Shown: positions 55,764 to 64,000 of the stretch, piece after piece
How positions within the stretch are numbered: position 1 is the stretch's first letter
Layout of the letters: every line of letters starts with the position of its first letter
Notes under the pieces: model-generated
What the model was told of the DNA's origin: nothing
What the model saw: only the letters and a program-made list of their open reading frames with translations
Databases searched by the model: none
Made by a program: the position numbers and the translations under genes
DNA from: Rhodospirillaceae bacterium
Lineage (GTDB): Bacteria; Pseudomonadota; Alphaproteobacteria; Bin65
Direction of reading: 5' to 3'
Length of the DNA stretch: 64,000 nucleotides
NCBI GenBank assembly: GCA_011523655.1
Contig: WTGH01000010.1
Coordinates: 186,001-250,000, forward strand

Positions 55764-58700
55764 TTACGTCTTCAGTGAACCGACCCAATAGCGCCGGCGC
55801 TCGAACGGATAGCCGGGCACCGGGATGCGGCACCGCGTCTCTCCCGCAAAGAGCCCGGCAAACGCGACCGGGAGCCCTGCCTCGTATGCGCGGGCCACCG
55901 CCTCCACGAATCCGGCATCGCCGTCCGGCCCGGAGCCGTTTCCGCCGGCCGTCCCCGGACCCGGCAGCACGACCGGTCCGCCGGCGCCGTTCCCGGCCTC
56001 CCCGGCGCCGCCCGCGGACTTCGGCCAGTGCGAGGCGATCGTCGGGCCGACCGAGCCGCGCGGGCCGATCTCCACGACCGCCCCCACCTCCCGGTCCGCC
56101 AGCGTTCGGATGCACGGCCCGTGCGCGGCAGGCTCATGCAGATGCCGAAGCCCGCAAGCCGTTTCGAGCACCTCTTCGGACCTCAACGCCCGGCCTGTGA
56201 CGCCGCTGATGAGAGCAATGGCCGGCGGCCTGAACGCGATTCCCGCGAGCGCCGCATCGAGGCCGTCTTCCGAGGCGGCGGTTTTCGCCGCTTCCCGCGC
56301 CACGGCGAGGCGAAGCCCCTGCTCGAGATCCAGCACCCCAGCCGCATGGGCCGCGGCCAGTTCCCCGGCGCCGAACCCGACAACCGCGCCCGGCCGGACC
56401 CCGACGCTCGACCACAGCGCGGTGAGCGCACACTGGAGCGCATAGAGCGCCGGGCCGTCGAGCGCTTGCTCCGGGCCGGAGTCGCCGGACATCCAGTCGA
56501 GCAGAGACGCGCCCCCTTCCGCGCGAAGGGCCGCGTCGCAGCGGTCTAAGAGCGCCTTCGCCACCGGCTCGCTACGATAGAGCACCGCTGCCGCGGCAGC
56601 CGCATCGTCGCCGTCGCCGGGATACACGAACGCCGTCTTCGGCGGCTCGCAACCGCCGGGCCCGTTCGACCTGTCGGCGAGAGCGCTCAAGCCCGCCTGG
56701 AGCGACGCCGCATCGTCAAAGACCACGCCGGCGCGGTGAGCGAAGTGGCTGCGGCCGATTCCGGCCGTCCAGGCCATGTCGGCGAGCAGTGACTCCGATG
56801 CGGACCGGCCGTTCGCCGCCGCCCCGTTGCGCTCGTCGAGCCAGGAGAGATATCTCCCGGCAAGCGTTCGCAAAGCGCTGTCCGACTTGCCCGAAAGCGG
56901 CAGGAGCCGAACCGCGCGCGGGCCGTGCGCTTCCGGCACCGGCGCCTGGTCCGGGCCGGGATCGGGAAGAGCAATCGCGACCGCGCCCGGAGCCCCTTCC
57001 GGGGCCGCCGCATCGGCGGATCGATCGGCGCCGTTCGGTGCCGCATATCCCTCCACCACGAGGTGCGCGTTCGCGCCGGAGATCCCGAAAGCGCTCACCG
57101 CCGCGCGGGGCGGCCGGCCGCCGTCGACCGGCCAGTCCGTCGGTTCCGAAGTCACCCGAACCGGAAGCCGGTCCCAGTCCAGGTGCGGATTCGGCGCGTC
57201 GAAGTGCAGGTGTTTCGGGATCACGCCGCGGCGCATCGCGAGCACGACCTTGATGATCCCCGCGACGCCCGCCGCCGCCTCGAGATGGCCGATGTTCGTC
57301 TTCACCGTGCCGATCAACAGCGGGCGGGCGGGGTCCCGCCCCTCGCCGTAGACCGCTGCCGCCGCCTGCACCTCGATGGGGTCCCCGAGCGCCGAGGCGG
57401 TGCCGTGCGCCTCGAGATAATCCACTTCGGCAGGAGCGACCCCGGCCCGGGACAGGGCGTCCTCGATCACCGCCTCCTGGGCCGGCCCGTTTGGAACCGT
57501 CATGCCCGCGCTCGCACCGTTGTGGTTCACGGCCGTTCCGCGGACGACCGCCCAGATGGGGTCGCCATCTGCCTCGGCGTCGGCGAGCCGCTTGAGGACG
57601 ACGATGCCGCAGCCCTCGCCGCGCACATAACCGTCCGCGGCCGCATCGAAGGCCCTGCATTGTCCGGTCGAAGACAGCAAGCCGACTTCGACGAAGAATT
57701 TCGTGATCGCGGATGACAGGATCGCGTTGACTCCACCCGCGAGTGCGAGGTTCACCTCGCCCCGGTGCAACGCCGCGACGGCCTCGTGCACCGCGGCGAG
57801 CGACGAAGCGCAGGTCATGTCGAAGGGGATCGCCGGACCCATGAGTCCCAGCGCGAAGGCGACCCGCCCGGCGGCCACGCTCCCCGCGGTCTCGAGGACC
57901 GCCATGTCCTTTCCGCTCCTGGCGATCACCTCCCGGTACTCGGAGCCGCTGATCCCGACATACACACCCGTGCGGCTGCCTTCCAGCCCGCCGGGGTCGA
58001 TTCCCGCGTCCTCGAGCGCCAGCCAGCTCGTTTCGAGCAGCATCCGTTGCTGCGGGTCCACGGTCCGCGCCTCGATCGGCCGGATCCCGAAGAACCGTGC
58101 ATCGAACTCGTCGATGCCCGAGACGAAACCGCCGCGCCGGAACGCGGCATTGTCGAAACCGGGGTCTCCGACGGGCCCGGGTCCGGCACCGGAGTCGGGC
58201 CGTCTGTCCGCGATCGCGTCGACGCCGGCGTCGAGCTGATTCCAGAAAGCGGCGAGACCGGTGGCGCCGGGGAACCGGCAAGCCATGCCGACGATCGCGA
58301 TCCCGTCGCGTTCGGCGGCGCGATTGTCCGGACGGGACGACGGCAGCGGCCGCCGGTCGGGCCTTCTGCGCCGCGGCTGCGCGGCCGGCCGTGCATCCGT
58401 TTCGGGTGCACCGCCCGCGCCGAGTTCTCCGAGCTCGCCGTCCAGGAAACGCGCGAGGGCGGCCGTGTGGGGATAGTCGAACATCACCGTGTTCGATGCG
58501 GTATAGACTCCGTCCAATCCCCGGTTCAGGCGGTTGCGGAGCTCCACCGCCATCAGCGAATCCATCCCGAGATCGAAGAATCTCGCAGTCGGAGAGGGCG
58601 GCGACGAAAGACGCAGCACCGCCTGCAACTCCTCCCGGAGGAAGGAGGCGAGCACGTCTTCCCGTTCCCCGGCGGGCGCCGCCCGGAGCCGGGACAGGAG

Positions 58701-61700
58701 ATCGTTCTCCGGAGCGGCCGCCGCAGGTTCGGCCTCGGCCGGGGTCCGGGACAGGAGATCTTCCAGAAGCGCCGGGCTCGCGCCGAAGCTCTCGGCATAG
58801 ACCGACCAGTCGACCGCCGTTACCGCCCCGGCCGTGAGATCCTGCGCCACGAGCTGATCGAAGGCCCGCAAGCCCTGCTGCGGCGTGACCCAGCGCTCGC
58901 CGCGGGCCGCAAGATGCTCCTCGATCCGGTCCCGCTGCTCTTCCGCCTCGCCGACCCCCGACCACGCGCCCCAGGCGATGGCCTGACCCGGCAACCCCTG
59001 GGCGCGCCGGTGGGCGGCGAGCCGGTCGAGATAGGCATTGGCGGAGGCGTGGTTCGCCTGGCCCGCCGATCCGAGGATCCCCACCACGCTCGAGAAGAGG
59101 ATGAAGAGATCCAGATCGCGGTCCTCGGTCGCCCGGTGCAGGTGCCAGGCGCCCAGTATCTTCGGCCACAGGACCTGTTCGAACCGCTCCCAGCTCTGGT
59201 TCCCGAGCGCGCCGTCCGACAGCACGCCCACACTGTGGATCACCCCGGCGAGCGGCGGAAGCTCGGCATCCATCCCCGCGAGCATCGCATCCACCGCCGC
59301 ACTGTCCGTCATGTCGGCAAGTTCGACGCGAACCGTGACGCCGCGCGCTTCGAGCGCGCGTATCGCGTCTTCGACGGCGGGATCGGGGGAGCGGCGCCCG
59401 TTCAGCACGATCGTTTTCGCGCCCCGGTCTGCGAGTTGGCCGGCCACGGCGCAGCCGATCCCGCCCAGGCCCCCGGTGACGAGATAGGTCCGGTCCTCCC
59501 GCAGCCGGCCCCTTGTGAGCGGCGGCATGGTGAGGACGATCTTTCCGATGTGCCGGGCCGAGCGCATGAACGCCATCGCCGGCGCCGCCTCGGCAAGCGG
59601 CCAGCGGCTGCGGGGCAGCGGCGACAGCTCTCCCGCGGCAAGCCGGTCCATCACGCTCCTGAGGGCCGCGCCCGGCCGGGCGGGATCGGATTCCTTGAGA
59701 ACGTCGAGCCGCAGCACGGAGTAGGCCACGTCCGGACGGGCCGCAGCCATCGCCGCCTCGCTCCAGATGTCCCGCGCGCCGAGTTCGACGAAGCGGCCGT
59801 CGGGCGCGAGACATTCGAGGCTCGCTTCGATGAAGCCCGGTCCGGTCAGGCTGTTCAGCACGACATGGACGCCCGCGCCGGCCGTCGCATCGAGGATCTC
59901 CTTGCCGAAGGCGGTCTGCCGGCTGTCGAACACCTGCGAAACGCCGAGCGCGCGGAGATAGGCCTGCTTGGATGCGCTCGCCGTCGCGATCACTTCCGCG
60001 CCGGCGGCGTGCGCCAACTGGATCGCCGCGAGCCCGACGCCGCCGGCCCCGGCGTGGATCAACACCCGCTCGCCGGCCTTCAGCCCGGCCAGATCGAACG
60101 CGAGTGCGGCAGTGGTGAAGGCCACCGGAACGGTCGCGAGCGCCGCCGCCGGCATCCGCTCCGGCGCCGGCGCCACGAGCTCGCCCCGGGTCACGACTTC
60201 CGGTCCGAACGCGCCGAACGCAAGGCCAACCACCCGGTCGCCCACGGCAACGCCGGCGACCTCCGGTCCCGCCTCGACGATCCGGCCGCACATCTCGCGG
60301 CCGAGCAATCCGGTATCGAGCGCTCCGGTCGCCCGCAGCACGTCGCGGAAATTGAGCCCCGCCGCCTCGACCGCGACCCGAACCTCTCCTGGCTCGAGCC
60401 CGTTCGATGGCGCCGTCTCTACTCGCAGGCCGTCCAGGGATCCGCCCTCGTCGGGCGCAAGGCGCCAGCCGGACTCGTCGGGGAACGCGATCCGCGGCGT
60501 TGCGGACCCGGCTCGGACGAGGCGCGCGACATGCCGCCTGCCGCGCCGGAAGGCGATGTGATTCTCCGAACCGGGGAACAGCAGCTCCTCGGCAAGCTCC
60601 GGCCGCTGCGCAGGCTCTTCGGGATCGAGATCGATCATCCGCGCGCCGAGTTGCAGCGCTTCTCTCGCCACTGCCTTGCCGAAGCCCCACAGCGCCGCGC
60701 CGGCGATCTCGCCATCGCGTTCGCGCTCCAGCGACTGGGCGCCCCGGGTGACGAGCCACAGGCCCTTCGCGGGCGCAGCGCCTGCGTCCAGAACCCCCTG
60801 CACCATTGAAAGGGCGCTCGTGACCGCCTTTCTCACGTCGTGCGCGACCTGTTCGGTCGTGGCCGCCGCGCCGCGCCCGTCGAGCGCTGCGAGATGGACG
60901 ATGCCGTGGAGGGGCGCATCCCCGGGCAGCCCCTCGACGAGCGAACGCCAGGACTCCCGGCGTTCCGCCTGGACGAACGCCCTGAAGACGCCGGCCCCGG
61001 TGACCGGCGCCGCGTCTGCCGTCTCGTCCTCTCCCGCGATCACCACGGTCTGATTCCGGGCCGCAAGCGCCGCAGCGAGTTCCTCGCCGACACCGTCGCG
61101 GTCCGGCGCCACGATCCAGACGCCGCGCGGAAGGGCGACCTCCTCCGGGCCGCGCGCCACGATGATTCCCGGACCGAGCGGCCGCCCGTCGTCGAGGGTG
61201 TCGACCCCCAGCACCTCCGTCTCCGCGAAACCCGCATCCGAAAACGCCCGGCGCCATGTCTCGGGGGCCGCGAGCGCGTGGTCCGGCCGGTAGCTGTCGG
61301 CGAAACGCCACCAGCCGTCCAGCATCCCGAAGGTGAGATCCTGGAGGTGCCGGCCGCGTATGAGTTCGAGAGCCAGGAGCTGGCCACGGGGCGCGAGCAG
61401 CGACCGGCAGTGGGCCAGCGTCTCCCCGAGGTCCCGGGTGGTGTGGAGCACGTTCGCCGCGACGACCAGGTCATAGCCGTGAGGGTCGAAGCCCTGCGCC
61501 GCCGGATCCGTCTCGATATCGAGCGCCCGATACTCGATCGGCGCCCCGCTCGCCGCGAAGCGCGATTCCGCTTCGGCAAAAAATCCCGCCGAGATGTCGG
61601 TAAACATATAGTCGAAACGCCCTTCCGGAAGTTCCGACAGGATCGGTTCGGTCGCCGATCCGGTGCCCGCGCCGACCTCCAGCACCCGCAGGCGCCGGCC

Positions 61701-64000
61701 TTCCGGCAGAGCCTCGACGGCGGCCCGGACCGCGTCGGCCAGCATCCGGTTCGCGGCGCGGGCGGCCGGCGCGGTGCGATAGAGGTCTGCCGCGCTCGTC
61801 CCGTCGCTGCCGAAGAGCAGCGAGAGCGGATCGGTTCGGCCCTGCAAGACCTCGGCGAGGGCGCTGCCGCACCGCTCGAGGAGTCCGAGCTCGTTCGAGC
61901 CATGCGGGTGCCGGGCGCGCAACTGCTCCGCCAGGCGCTCCGGATCGCCGAGGCTTGCGTCCGGCAGCGCGTCCCCGGACCCGACGATTACGGTGAGTCC
62001 GCCATCCGGTTCGCGCTTCAGTATCCCTGCCTCGGCCAGAATTCCGAGCAGCCGGCCGAACAGCCGCCGGTGCTGTTCCACGACACCCAACGCGCCGCAA
62101 AGGGCCTCCGCCTCGACGGCCGCGCCCGTCCTGCGCCGCCAGCCCAGCCGGTCGAGCGCCGCGAGCACATAGGCGCCGCCGAGCCGGTCCAGATCCCCGA
62201 GCAGGGCGGCCCGCTCTTCGGGCCGGACATCCTCGGCCGCAAGATAGTCGGGGAACGATCCTGTCCGGGCACCGATCGATTCCGGGCCTTCGAGGAATTG
62301 TGCCGATTGAAGCCCACCGGACAGGGGCTGTTCCCGCCAGACGACTTCGTAAAGGAGGTCCTTGAGCGCGTTCGACGCCGAGAGCATGGCGGACCGCGTC
62401 GCCCGCTTCATCGTGAATCCGTCCACGCCGCCGATCGGCGCGCCGGCCGGGTCGAAGAGGCTCAGATCGGCCTTGACGATTTCCGGAGAGTCGTCCGCGT
62501 GCTCGTCGGAATAGCCGCTTCGGGCGGCCTCGCGCATGCGGACATGGCAGAAGATCCGTTCGGGCGGCGGCCCCGCCAGCCACAGCCGGTCCCAGCCGAA
62601 GGGCATGTAGGTGGATTTCCCCGCCACGCGGGCCTGGTCGCGCGCCGCGAGCACGGTCTGGAAGCAGCCGTCGAGCAGGATCGGATGCAGGTCGAGGCCG
62701 CCGCCGTCCAGGCAGTCCAGGAGCGCGACCTCGCCGACCGCCTCGCCGGGGCCGGACCACACGGCCTGGAGGGGCCGAAACGCGGGCCCGAGCACCACCC
62801 TGGTGCTGAACTTGTTGCGGTAGAGCGATGCGACGTCTCCCGGCGTCAACGCCGCCCTGAGGCCGTCGAGGTCGATCCGGTCCCCGCCTTCCGGCCGGCC
62901 GCCGCCCGGCGACATCCGGCCTTCGAGATGCAGGGTCCAGCCGTCCTCGCCGCCGCGGCTGAACACCTCGAAGCGGCGCGGCGACGCGCCGTCGGCGCCA
63001 TCGAACACGATCTGGAGCTTCCGCCCGTTTTCGCCCGCTTCGTCCTCGGAACCTTCCAGAGGGAGGATCATCGGGCTGTGCAACTGGCAATCCTCCAGGA
63101 CCACCGCGCGGGCGCGCTCGCCCCACAGCACCGTCGCCGCCATCGTGGCGAACATCGCACCCGGCACCACGACCTGGCCGAACACCAGATGGTCTTTCAC
63201 CCAAGGCGGGTCGGAGACGAATATCTCCGTCTCGAACGCGGCCTCCCCGCGCGGCGATTCGTGCCGCACACCCAGCAAGGGATGGCCCGCGTTCTGGCGC
63301 CGCCGCTTCGGGGCCTCGACCCAGTGGCGTTGGCGCTGGAACGGATAGCCCGGCAACTGGATGCGGCAGCGTTCCTCGCCGGCGAACAGCCCTTCGAACG
63401 CGATCGGAAAGCCCGCCGCGTACGCGCCGGCGACCGCCGCCACGAAGGCGTCGCCCCCGGCCGGCTCCGGCGAGGATTCGGACGGCCGGCGAAGACTGGC
63501 CAGGGCGATCGGCACTCCGGCGCCGCCGCGCGCCGATTCCGGCCAGCTCAGCGTGGCCATCGGACCGAGCACCGCGTGCGGACCGATCTCGACGAGCGCA
63601 TCGACGCCGTTTTCGGCCAGCGTCTCCACGCAGGCCTGGAACGCGACCGGCTCGCGGGCCTGGCGCCGCCAGTATGCGGCGTCGAGCGTCTGGCCCGGTT
63701 CGACCGTACGGCCGGTGAGGTTGCTCACGAATGTCAGCGACGGCGGCGAGAAGGACATCGTCGACAGCACCGCTTCCAGATCGTCCAGAGCGGGCTCGAC
63801 CATGGCGCTGTGGTAAGCGGGGCTCTTTCGCAACCGCGCGACCCGGATGTCCTGCGCTTCGAAGCGCTCGAGGACTGCCGCGATCTCCGCCGCCGGCCCG
63901 CTGATCACCTGATGCGCGCCATTGTCTGCGGCTATGCACAGGCCGATCCCCTTCCCGGACGCGTTGTGCTGCTCCAGGGCGGCCGCCACGTCGGCGGCCG
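55764..64000 (-). CDS. Type I highly reducing polyketide synthase (5' partial) ending in KS and dead AT
   Basis: At least 2745 codons are seen and the frame runs off the window end. Residues are counted from the Met at 63989. Order: C-terminal half of an acyltransferase (SPAYHSAMVEP, malonyl-like), DH (His265 region DHLVFG; LLDGCFQ near 439), C-methyltransferase (VLEVGAGTGSATE near 768), a structural KR-like part, ER (GAGGVGLAAIQLA near 1311), KR (TGGLGGIG near 1503; GQANHASAN near 1646), ACP (Ser1811 in GMDSLMAVE), KS (Cys2060 in DMTCASS, EAHGTASALGDPIE, NIGHLEAAAG), then a degenerate AT whose GHSxG box is GFGAG (near 2537) and which lacks the His segment. No ACP or thioesterase follows. Expected product: a reduced, methyl-branched chain. 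Confidence 0.92.
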   Translation of the reverse strand, partial: AADVAAALEQHNASGKGIGLCIAADNGAHQVISGPAAEIAAVLERFEAQDIRVARLRKSPAYHSAMVEPALDDLEAVLSTMSFSPPSLTFVSNLTGRTVEPGQTLDAAYWRRQAREPVAFQACVETLAENGVDALVEIGPHAVLGPMATLSWPESARGGAGVPIALASLRRPSESSPEPAGGDAFVAAVAGAYAAGFPIAFEGLFAGEERCRIQLPGYPFQRQRHWVEAPKRRRQNAGHPLLGVRHESPRGEAAFETEIFVSDPPWVKDHLVFGQVVVPGAMFATMAATVLWGERARAVVLEDCQLHSPMILPLEGSEDEAGENGRKLQIVFDGADGASPRRFEVFSRGGEDGWTLHLEGRMSPGGGRPEGGDRIDLDGLRAALTPGDVASLYRNKFSTRVVLGPAFRPLQAVWSGPGEAVGEVALLDCLDGGGLDLHPILLDGCFQTVLAARDQARVAGKSTYMPFGWDRLWLAGPPPERIFCHVRMREAARSGYSDEHADDSPEIVKADLSLFDPAGAPIGGVDGFTMKRATRSAMLSASNALKDLLYEVVWREQPLSGGLQSAQFLEGPESIGARTGSFPDYLAAEDVRPEERAALLGDLDRLGGAYVLAALDRLGWRRRTGAAVEAEALCGALGVVEQHRRLFGRLLGILAEAGILKREPDGGLTVIVGSGDALPDASLGDPERLAEQLRARHPHGSNELGLLERCGSALAEVLQGRTDPLSLLFGSDGTSAADLYRTAPAARAANRMLADAVRAAVEALPEGRRLRVLEVGAGTGSATEPILSELPEGRFDYMFTDISAGFFAEAESRFAASGAPIEYRALDIETDPAAQGFDPHGYDLVVAANVLHTTRDLGETLAHCRSLLAPRGQLLALELIRGRHLQDLTFGMLDGWWRFADSYRPDHALAAPETWRRAFSDAGFAETEVLGVDTLDDGRPLGPGIIVARGPEEVALPRGVWIVAPDRDGVGEELAAALAARNQTVVIAGEDETADAAPVTGAGVFRAFVQAERRESWRSLVEGLPGDAPLHGIVHLAALDGRGAAATTEQVAHDVRKAVTSALSMVQGVLDAGAAPAKGLWLVTRGAQSLERERDGEIAGAALWGFGKAVAREALQLGARMIDLDPEEPAQRPELAEELLFPGSENHIAFRRGRRHVARLVRAGSATPRIAFPDESGWRLAPDEGGSLDGLRVETAPSNGLEPGEVRVAVEAAGLNFRDVLRATGALDTGLLGREMCGRIVEAGPEVAGVAVGDRVVGLAFGAFGPEVVTRGELVAPAPERMPAAALATVPVAFTTAALAFDLAGLKAGERVLIHAGAGGVGLAAIQLAHAAGAEVIATASASKQAYLRALGVSQVFDSRQTAFGKEILDATAGAGVHVVLNSLTGPGFIEASLECLAPDGRFVELGARDIWSEAAMAAARPDVAYSVLRLDVLKESDPARPGAALRSVMDRLAAGELSPLPRSRWPLAEAAPAMAFMRSARHIGKIVLTMPPLTRGRLREDRTYLVTGGLGGIGCAVAGQLADRGAKTIVLNGRRSPDPAVEDAIRALEARGVTVRVELADMTDSAAVDAMLAGMDAELPPLAGVIHSVGVLSDGALGNQSWERFEQVLWPKILGAWHLHRATEDRDLDLFILFSSVVGILGSAGQANHASANAYLDRLAAHRRAQGLPGQAIAWGAWSGVGEAEEQRDRIEEHLAARGERWVTPQQGLRAFDQLVAQDLTAGAVTAVDWSVYAESFGASPALLEDLLSRTPAEAEPAAAAPENDLLSRLRAAPAGEREDVLASFLREELQAVLRLSSPPSPTARFFDLGMDSLMAVELRNRLNRGLDGVYTASNTVMFDYPHTAALARFLDGELGELGAGGAPETDARPAAQPRRRRPDRRPLPSSRPDNRAAERDGIAIVGMACRFPGATGLAAFWNQLDAGVDAIADRRPDSGAGPGPVGDPGFDNAAFRRGGFVSGIDEFDARFFGIRPIEARTVDPQQRMLLETSWLALEDAGIDPGGLEGSRTGVYVGISGSEYREVIARSGKDMAVLETAGSVAAGRVAFALGLMGPAIPFDMTCASSLAAVHEAVAALHRGEVNLALAGGVNAILSSAITKFFVEVGLLSSTGQCRAFDAAADGYVRGEGCGIVVLKRLADAEADGDPIWAVVRGTAVNHNGASAGMTVPNGPAQEAVIEDALSRAGVAPAEVDYLEAHGTASALGDPIEVQAAAAVYGEGRDPARPLLIGTVKTNIGHLEAAAGVAGIIKVVLAMRRGVIPKHLHFDAPNPHLDWDRLPVRVTSEPTDWPVDGGRPPRAAVSAFGISGANAHLVVEGYAAPNGADRSADAAAPEGAPGAVAIALPDPGPDQAPVPEAHGPRAVRLLPLSGKSDSALRTLAGRYLSWLDERNGAAANGRSASESLLADMAWTAGIGRSHFAHRAGVVFDDAASLQAGLSALADRSNGPGGCEPPKTAFVYPGDGDDAAAAAAVLYRSEPVAKALLDRCDAALRAEGGASLLDWMSGDSGPEQALDGPALYALQCALTALWSSVGVRPGAVVGFGAGELAAAHAAGVLDLEQGLRLAVAREAAKTAASEDGLDAALAGIAFRPPAIALISGVTGRALRSEEVLETACGLRHLHEPAAHGPCIRTLADREVGAVVEIGPRGSVGPTIASHWPKSAGGAGEAGNGAGGPVVLPGPGTAGGNGSGPDGDAGFVEAVARAYEAGLPVAFAGLFAGETRCRIPVPGYPFERRRYWVGSLKT

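Overview
The window is GC-rich chromosomal DNA from an alphaproteobacterium, most like a Rhodospirillales-type lineage. Evidence: the gene order mreBCD-mrdA-rodA, rpiB-glyA-nrdR-ribDE-ribBA-ribH-nusB-thiL-hppA and DUF177-rpmF-plsX-fabH-ihfA-merR; a MucR/Ros regulator; a ubiquinol-cytochrome c chaperone; and a Cys/Thr/Ser/Ala-type DksA. The assignment rests on family knowledge, not on a search.

Layout. 1-813: end of an IclR regulator. 918-11210: a compact integrated element in the 3' end of a tRNA-Lys gene, bounded by 46-bp direct repeats. It has a tyrosine integrase, an excisionase-like HTH protein, a winged-helix protein, small unknowns, and HK97-type terminase, capsid, protease, connector and portal genes, but no tail, lysis or repressor genes. 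This resembles a capsid-forming phage satellite (cf-PICI) and is the best candidate for an undescribed system. 11384-16997: the cell-shape operon (minus strand). 17386-28179: the branched-chain amino acid genes ilvC and ilvN-ilvB, separated by about 7.5 kb of accessory DNA. That insert holds a TacAT-like toxin-antitoxin pair, a single-chain restriction-modification enzyme, an AT-rich HEPN-like gene, a decayed copy of the ilvN 3' end, an antitoxin-like orphan, and a RelE/XRE pair followed by a decayed copy of its own promoter and toxin.

28364-36325: miaA, serB, a DegP-type protease, a HAD phosphatase, dksA, a DUF1780 gene beside tRNA-Val, a probable structured RNA with a near-consensus promoter, and mucR. 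36787-46559: sugar isomerase, glycine/one-carbon, riboflavin, thiamine and pyrophosphatase genes in one direction. 46637-53709: bamE, then envelope, lipid and ribosome genes ending with tRNA-Pro. 54087-64000: a polyketide or lipid locus with a discrete acyl carrier protein, a remnant phosphopantetheinyl transferase, an alpha/beta hydrolase, and the 3' part of a giant reducing polyketide synthase that runs off the window.

Working together: the riboflavin genes form a nearly complete operon except for an active GTP cyclohydrolase II. The Mre/RodA/PBP2 genes form the elongasome. The polyketide synthase ends in a KS plus a catalytically dead AT with no following ACP, so the free-standing ACP and hydrolase next door are natural candidates to complete it. 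Coordinates of start codons were chosen from Shine-Dalgarno spacing and family N-termini where the longest reading frame looked too long.
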